Shown here: positions 60,753 to 64,000 of the stretch, in pieces
Position numbering within the stretch: position 1 is the stretch's first letter
Layout of the letters: each line of letters begins with the position of its first letter
NCBI GenBank assembly: GCA_947625225.1
Contig: CANQNQ010000001.1
Coordinates: 1-64,000 of the forward strand
Source of the DNA: an uncultured Clostridia bacterium
GTDB lineage: Bacteria; Bacillota; Clostridia; Christensenellales; CAG-917
Length of the DNA stretch: 64,000 nucleotides
Reading direction: 5' to 3'
Notes under the pieces: model-generated
What the model was told of the DNA's origin: nothing
The model's database searches: none
Seen by the model: only the letters and a program-made list of their open reading frames with translations
Program-made: the position numbers and the translations under genes

Positions 60753-61193
60753 TCAGACTCTCCCGCTCTTGAAGTACAGCTCCATAAACATGCGTTTCAG
60801 CTGCTCCTGCCTCTGCTCGGGCTGAGTGGCAAGATACTTGTCCGCGGCGCTCTTTGCGCGCGCAAGCAACTTGAAGTCGCCACACTTCGCAAGGCTGACA
60901 AGCGATGGCTCGGTGCCCACGCGCCCCTCGAGGTCGCAAAGTATGACCAGCGCCTTGTACTTCGGCACCGAAACGCCCAACTCTTTCGCCTCGCGCTCCA
61001 GTTCCGCCTGCGGCTTGTCGGAGAGGATGGCCTCCCCCGCCACCTCGCGCTCGTACAGCGCCACCGCCTCGTCGTTGACCAGCGCGAATATGTCGCCCGC
61101 ATGCGCGATTTTTCCGCCCGCGACAGGCGCCAGCGCCAACACAACAGCCACCGCCACCGCCGCAAGCAAACCAAATCTCTTTATCTTTTCCAT
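60753..61193 (-). CDS. Secreted protein of unknown function, 146 aa
   Basis: A Sec signal peptide is evident: basic start MEKIKRFG, then an Ala/Val-rich core, and a likely cleavage after KIAHA. The mature part (~114 residues) is helical and charged (LEREAKELGVSVPKYKALVI, ARAKSAADKYLATQPEQRQE) with two cysteines that could pair. I do not recognise the family. Tandem palindromes at 61244-61288 lie just upstream and may control it. Confidence 0.75.
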   Translation of the reverse strand: MEKIKRFGLLAAVAVAVVLALAPVAGGKIAHAGDIFALVNDEAVALYEREVAGEAILSDKPQAELEREAKELGVSVPKYKALVILCDLEGRVGTEPSLVSLAKCGDFKLLARAKSAADKYLATQPEQRQEQLKRMFMELYFKSGRV

Positions 61194-61243
61194 ACCCTTA
61201 GCTTGCCTTCCCTCCGCAAAATTATGCGGAACGAAGAATCAAT

Positions 61244-61288
61244 GGTGCCATTTTGGCACTTTTTTGATTTTGGTGCCATTTTGGCACC
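61244..61288 (-). promoter_or_regulatory. Tandem GGTGCCATTTTGGCAC palindromes
   Basis: The 16-mer GGTGCCATTTTGGCAC occurs at 61244-61259 and 61272-61287, 28 bp apart. Each copy is itself a palindrome (GTGCC-N5-GGCAC). A further hairpin TCCGCA/TGCGGA is at 61214-61231. This looks like a two-site operator upstream of the secreted protein gene. Confidence 0.5.
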
Positions 61289-61511
61289 TTGATGGAAAAA
61301 TATTTTAACAAAAGGAATAACTTATAAGCATATATTCCTGTGAAGTGGGGGTTCCCGTCACTTCACAGCCCTTACGGGAGTGGTGGCGGCGCAGCCGACA
61401 TCGGAGAAAGTCCCGCCGTGCAAGACTTCGCCTCAGGCGAATCTGCACAACGTTTGCGCAAAATTGAGCTAAGCGAAATTTTCATCCGGCGCAAAAATTC
61501 GCCCACCTTAT

Positions 61512-61542
61512 GCTCCTCTGCCTGTGACGCAGGCAGAGGAGC
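61512..61542. repeat. Perfect 13-bp stem hairpin
   Basis: GCTCCTCTGCCTG, TGACG, CAGGCAGAGGAGC. It belongs to a hairpin-rich 340-bp stretch (about 61340-61690) without a supportable gene, next to the tRNA pair. Confidence 0.7.
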
Positions 61543-61566
61543 AAGCTCCCTTACTCGCTAGTTCTC

Positions 61567-61718
61567 GTCCACTCACAACTACCACTTTGGAGAAACCCGC
61601 TTCGCAGGCAACTTTTCCTTTATGCGGGCAATTTTATGCAAGCATAAATGCCCGCATAAAGGAAAAAGCATCATCTTCTGATGATGCTTTCTCTCCAAAG
61701 TGGTAGTTGTGAGTGGAC
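61567..61718. repeat. Long nested inverted repeat duplicating the tRNA-Ile 3' end
   Basis: The 27-mer starting GTCCACTCACAACTACCA at 61567-61593 is the exact reverse complement of 61692-61718, which is the 3' part of tRNA-Ile plus its CCA and downstream flank. Inside lie a perfect 18-bp stem (61613-61630 with 61649-61666) and a second hairpin (61666-61689). The layout resembles a small non-autonomous element or a product of inverted duplication at the tRNA. Confidence 0.75.
61666..61689 (-). terminator. Terminator of the tRNA-Ala/tRNA-Ile transcript
   Basis: AAGCATCATC, TTCT, GATGATGCTT; in the minus-strand transcript the hairpin follows tRNA-Ile by 11 nt and is followed by a short T-run. 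Confidence 0.65.
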
Positions 61719-61777
61719 TCGAACCACCGACCCCCACCTTATCAGGGTGGTGCTCTAACCTACTGAGCTACACAACT
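61701..61777 (-). tRNA. tRNA-Ile (GAT)
   Basis: 77 nt with encoded CCA. The acceptor AGTTGTG pairs with CACAACT. The D-arm has TAGCTCAGTAGGTTAGAGC. The anticodon loop CCTGATAAGG gives GAT, and the T-arm has GGTTCGAGTCC. The long 340 to 980 aa-scale plus ORFs across here are artefacts. Confidence 0.96.
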
Positions 61778-61785
61778 ATGCAATA

Positions 61786-61861
61786 TGGTGGAGATGCACG
61801 GATTCGAACCGAGGACCTCCTGAATGCAAATCAGGCGCTCTACCAACTGAGCTACACCCCC
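61786..61861 (-). tRNA. tRNA-Ala (TGC)
   Basis: 76 nt with encoded CCA. The acceptor GGGGGTG pairs with CATCTCC, allowing two G-U pairs. The D-arm has TAGCTCAGTTGGTAGAGC. The anticodon loop GATTTGCATTC gives TGC, and the T-arm has GGTTCGAATCC. It lies 8 bp upstream of tRNA-Ile in the same transcript. The Ile/Ala pair is the one often found in rRNA spacers, but no rRNA is present here. Confidence 0.96.
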
Positions 61862-61924
61862 ATACGACGCTATAAGATGATAGCATTGCCAAAAATATTT
61901 GTCAATTGTTTTTTGTATTTTTGC

Positions 61925-62668
61925 TCAATCAGAATGAAAATGTTGCCGCGTTGGAAGCATATCCGTCACCGAATACAGCCCCGCGGGCTTACCCAGCACA
62001 AACCTCAGCGCGTTGACCGCTCCGACTGCGTACAGACGGCGGCTGTGCGCCTGGTGGACAAGCGTTATGTGCTGAAGTTCCGTACAAAAATGCACCTCAT
62101 GTCTGCCCACTTCCTGCCCGAGGCGCAAGGAGCTGACGCCGATCTGCCCCTTTTTGCGCATATCTCTGCGCCCGACAACTATCTCGCCACCGTCGCGCGC
62201 CCTACGTATCCCTTCCGCAAGCATGAGCGCCGTGCCGCTGGGCACGTCCCGCTTGGCGGAGTGGTGAGTTTCCACTATTTCCACGTCCGCATACCCAAAC
62301 ATCCTTGCCACTTCCGCCGCCATATTGCAAAACAGCGCCACGCCTATGGACATATTGTTTGCAAAAAACACGGGTATCTCGCGCGCGGCGGCGCGAATCG
62401 CGGCGACTTCCTCCTCGCTGTGCCCCGTTGTGCCTATCACGGCGGGAATGGCGCGCGACAGCGCAAATTCAAGCACGCCGTACACGGCGCTGTGGCAGGA
62501 AAAATCCATCACTGCGTCCGCGCTTCCCTTTACATCCTCTATCCGCTTTGCCACGCAATTTCCATCGCCCAAGGCGTCCACGCCGATAGCCTCTATGCCG
62601 CCTGTGCAAAGTTCCCCCGCCACGCAACCGCCCATCCTGCCCAATGCTCCGCACAATACAACTTTCAC
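61925..62668 (-). CDS. dapB: 4-hydroxy-tetrahydrodipicolinate reductase
   Basis: A 247-residue NAD(P)H-dependent enzyme of lysine/diaminopimelate synthesis. The nucleotide site is VVLCGALGRMGGCVAGEL. The catalytic motif is VEIVETHHSAKRDVPSGTAL (ExHHxxKxDxPSGTA). AIPAVIGTTGHSEEE and a C-terminal domain FVLGKPAGLYSVTDML are also typical. It is monocistronic here, and no other dap genes are nearby. The length is normal. Confidence 0.95.
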   Translation of the reverse strand: MKVVLCGALGRMGGCVAGELCTGGIEAIGVDALGDGNCVAKRIEDVKGSADAVMDFSCHSAVYGVLEFALSRAIPAVIGTTGHSEEEVAAIRAAAREIPVFFANNMSIGVALFCNMAAEVARMFGYADVEIVETHHSAKRDVPSGTALMLAEGIRRARDGGEIVVGRRDMRKKGQIGVSSLRLGQEVGRHEVHFCTELQHITLVHQAHSRRLYAVGAVNALRFVLGKPAGLYSVTDMLPTRQHFHSD

Positions 62669-62948
62669 TTTCCACCTCGCTGAATTCGATATATGATGTT
62701 TATATGCGCATTTTGCAACATAAACACTTTATTTTGATGTATAAGCGTTTTTGTCCGCTTCCTCCGTGCCGTGGCCTCCGCGCCGCGCAAGATATATGGC
62801 AACACCTTACTGTTTTCGCGTTGCAACATCGCGCGGACAGCGCGCATAAATTTACAATTGCCCATATAAAAAATATTTGCAATCGTGTCGAAATATGTTA
62901 ATATAATTATATACAATTGTATGGTAACAAAAATAGTAGGTGGCGCTT

Positions 62949-64000
62949 ATGAAAAAAGAAGTTGTTGTGAAGGACAAGAGCAAGCTGAGATTCGAGCTGC
63001 TGCGCGCGCTTGCGCTGGCGGCGTTTTTCTGCACGCTGATACTTGCCTTGGTCATTTTTGTTGAATCCGGAACTCCGGGCGGCGAGAGTGCCAAACACTC
63101 CTCCTTCATAAGCGAAGGCATAAAAAATGTTGTGGATATAAACGACAACGAGCAGTCCTACGCGACCTCCCGCATAGTTGCAAACAGTCCGCTCACCGGC
63201 ACGTTAGGTGAGAAAGCGCAAATCGAGCTTACGCTCTACCCCAAGGGCGCAACGGACCGCGACGTCACGTACACGTCATCCGACCCTGATACCGTGAGCG
63301 TGGATGAAAACGGCATGGCAACCTTCCGCAAGCCGGGCAGCTCCACCATTGAAGTTGTGCTTAAAAGCAATCCCGAAGTAAAGGCAACACTGTCCGCAAT
63401 ATGCGTCGGCGCCGCAATCACCAATGACACCCATATCACGAAGCTGGGTTTGTCACTGTTGAACGGAACTCCCAGATACGGCACCCGGACGCAACCAATC
63501 ACGGTAAGCGAGGGCGAATGCCTATACGGGCATTTGTACGACGACCAAGGCAACGCATATGAAATAAGCAGATTTTCGGTTACGATGTCCAACGAGTCTC
63601 TGTTCACACGTTTTTACGGCTCGTTGACCGCCGTCAAAGCGGGCTCTACCACTATGCGATTTGAGTACGACGATGACGAAAACAATGTCCACATCTCTTC
63701 TGACGAGTTCACCGTAAATGTCCAAAAAACCGACGGCTTCGTGATCCCGCAGCAGTTTGAATTTGAAGAGGAAGTCCACTTTGGGCTTGACGAGCGCATT
63801 GACCCATACAAGCTGGTGCAAAACGCCACTCCGGGCGCAGCCGAGCCCTCTGGCGACAACATAGCCTTCTATATGAAAAGAAACGACGGCTGCCTCATCG
63901 CGCTGTCGTCCAACAATCAATATCAAACCATCGACGTAGGCAAGGCGAAGCTGGAAGTGTCCTCGCGCTACAACCCCGATTGCAAGGCGCTTATAACCAT
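62949..64000 (+). CDS. Ig-like (BIG2) surface protein, N-terminal part, cut by window end
   Basis: The frame is open from the ATG at 62949, after AGGTGG, to the edge of the window (350 codons), so it is missing from the ORF track. After a short basic start, residues about 18-40 form one membrane segment (LLRALALAAFFCTLILALVI). The outside part has a bacterial Ig-like BIG2 domain: TYTSSDPDTVSVDENGMATF and KPGSSTIEVVLKSNPEVKAT. Further beta-rich repeats follow (SLTAVKAGSTTMRFEYDDDE). It is probably a membrane-anchored adhesin or cell-wall protein. The C-terminus is unknown. Confidence 0.8.
   Translation, partial: MKKEVVVKDKSKLRFELLRALALAAFFCTLILALVIFVESGTPGGESAKHSSFISEGIKNVVDINDNEQSYATSRIVANSPLTGTLGEKAQIELTLYPKGATDRDVTYTSSDPDTVSVDENGMATFRKPGSSTIEVVLKSNPEVKATLSAICVGAAITNDTHITKLGLSLLNGTPRYGTRTQPITVSEGECLYGHLYDDQGNAYEISRFSVTMSNESLFTRFYGSLTAVKAGSTTMRFEYDDDENNVHISSDEFTVNVQKTDGFVIPQQFEFEEEVHFGLDERIDPYKLVQNATPGAAEPSGDNIAFYMKRNDGCLIALSSNNQYQTIDVGKAKLEVSSRYNPDCKALIT

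Noticed and set aside
61786-61861. Part of an rRNA operon spacer
   Set aside because: The Ile/Ala tRNA pair suggests it, but no 16S or 23S sequence lies on either side in the window.
61700-62683. 327-aa plus-strand ORF
   Set aside because: It begins inside antisense tRNA sequence and runs opposite dapB.

Overview
The window looks like a chromosomal contig from an anaerobic, fairly GC-rich member of the Clostridia, probably uncultured and gut-associated. The supporting signs are the full Firmicutes-type S10-spc-alpha ribosomal operon with zinc-type S14, a KOW/L14e-like protein between map and infA, the gene order glmU-like/pth/mfd, an oxygen-independent class III ribonucleotide reductase, rubrerythrin, a C-GCAxxG-C-C protein and strong GGAGG ribosome binding sites. 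No species can be named from the sequence alone.

Layout. Bases 1-10290 are accessory DNA, AT-richer than the core. They hold an orphan protein with a recombinase-like tail, a DUF4143 ATPase, an AbiEi/AbiEii type IV toxin-antitoxin pair, about 1.7 kb of largely non-coding DNA with nested tandem repeats, and an integrative/mobilizable element core: DUF6291-like protein, MobL-like relaxase, TnpW-like small protein and large serine recombinase. This element abuts a 5'-truncated collagen-like/BclA-like surface gene (10289-10849). Bases 10964-16453 are housekeeping: mfd, pth and a glmU-like gene that keeps only the acetyltransferase half. Bases about 16620-20750 are a second AT-rich island: tyrosine integrase, a palindrome-rich regulatory region, a small unknown protein, a 40-residue Cys-containing peptide, a PqqD-like/radical SAM/SPASM maturase, and a TIM-barrel amidohydrolase translationally coupled to it. 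It reads as a compact RiPP locus of a class I do not recognise, and it is the best candidate in the window for an undescribed system.

Bases 20802-26644 form a minus-strand run: glnS, a YycJ-like metallo-hydrolase, two CPBP proteases, rlmH and tadA, mostly with ATGA-type overlaps. Bases 26857-37257 hold cell-surface and lipid-related genes: a 1083-residue lipoprotein with InlB-type repeats, a double ferritin-like protein, two DUF2804 proteins, an LCAT-like lipoprotein hydrolase and rubrerythrin. Bases 37399-39040 hold mrp, the C-GCAxxG-C-C gene and an alkyltransferase-like gene. Bases 39113-54766 are the minus-strand ribosomal operon (rpsJ to rplQ, with secY, adk, map, infA and rpoA). It is driven by a consensus promoter and has a structured leader. 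Bases 55349-58769 pair nrdD, fused to a glutaredoxin domain, with a thioredoxin reductase-like gene, a plausible electron supply line. The right end has a split transketolase, a secreted protein, tRNA-Ile and tRNA-Ala beside a large inverted repeat, dapB, and the start of an Ig-like surface protein running off the window.

All calls come from reading the sequence and the ORF track. No database search was made. Family names are from recognition of motifs, and promoter, terminator and operator calls are by eye.
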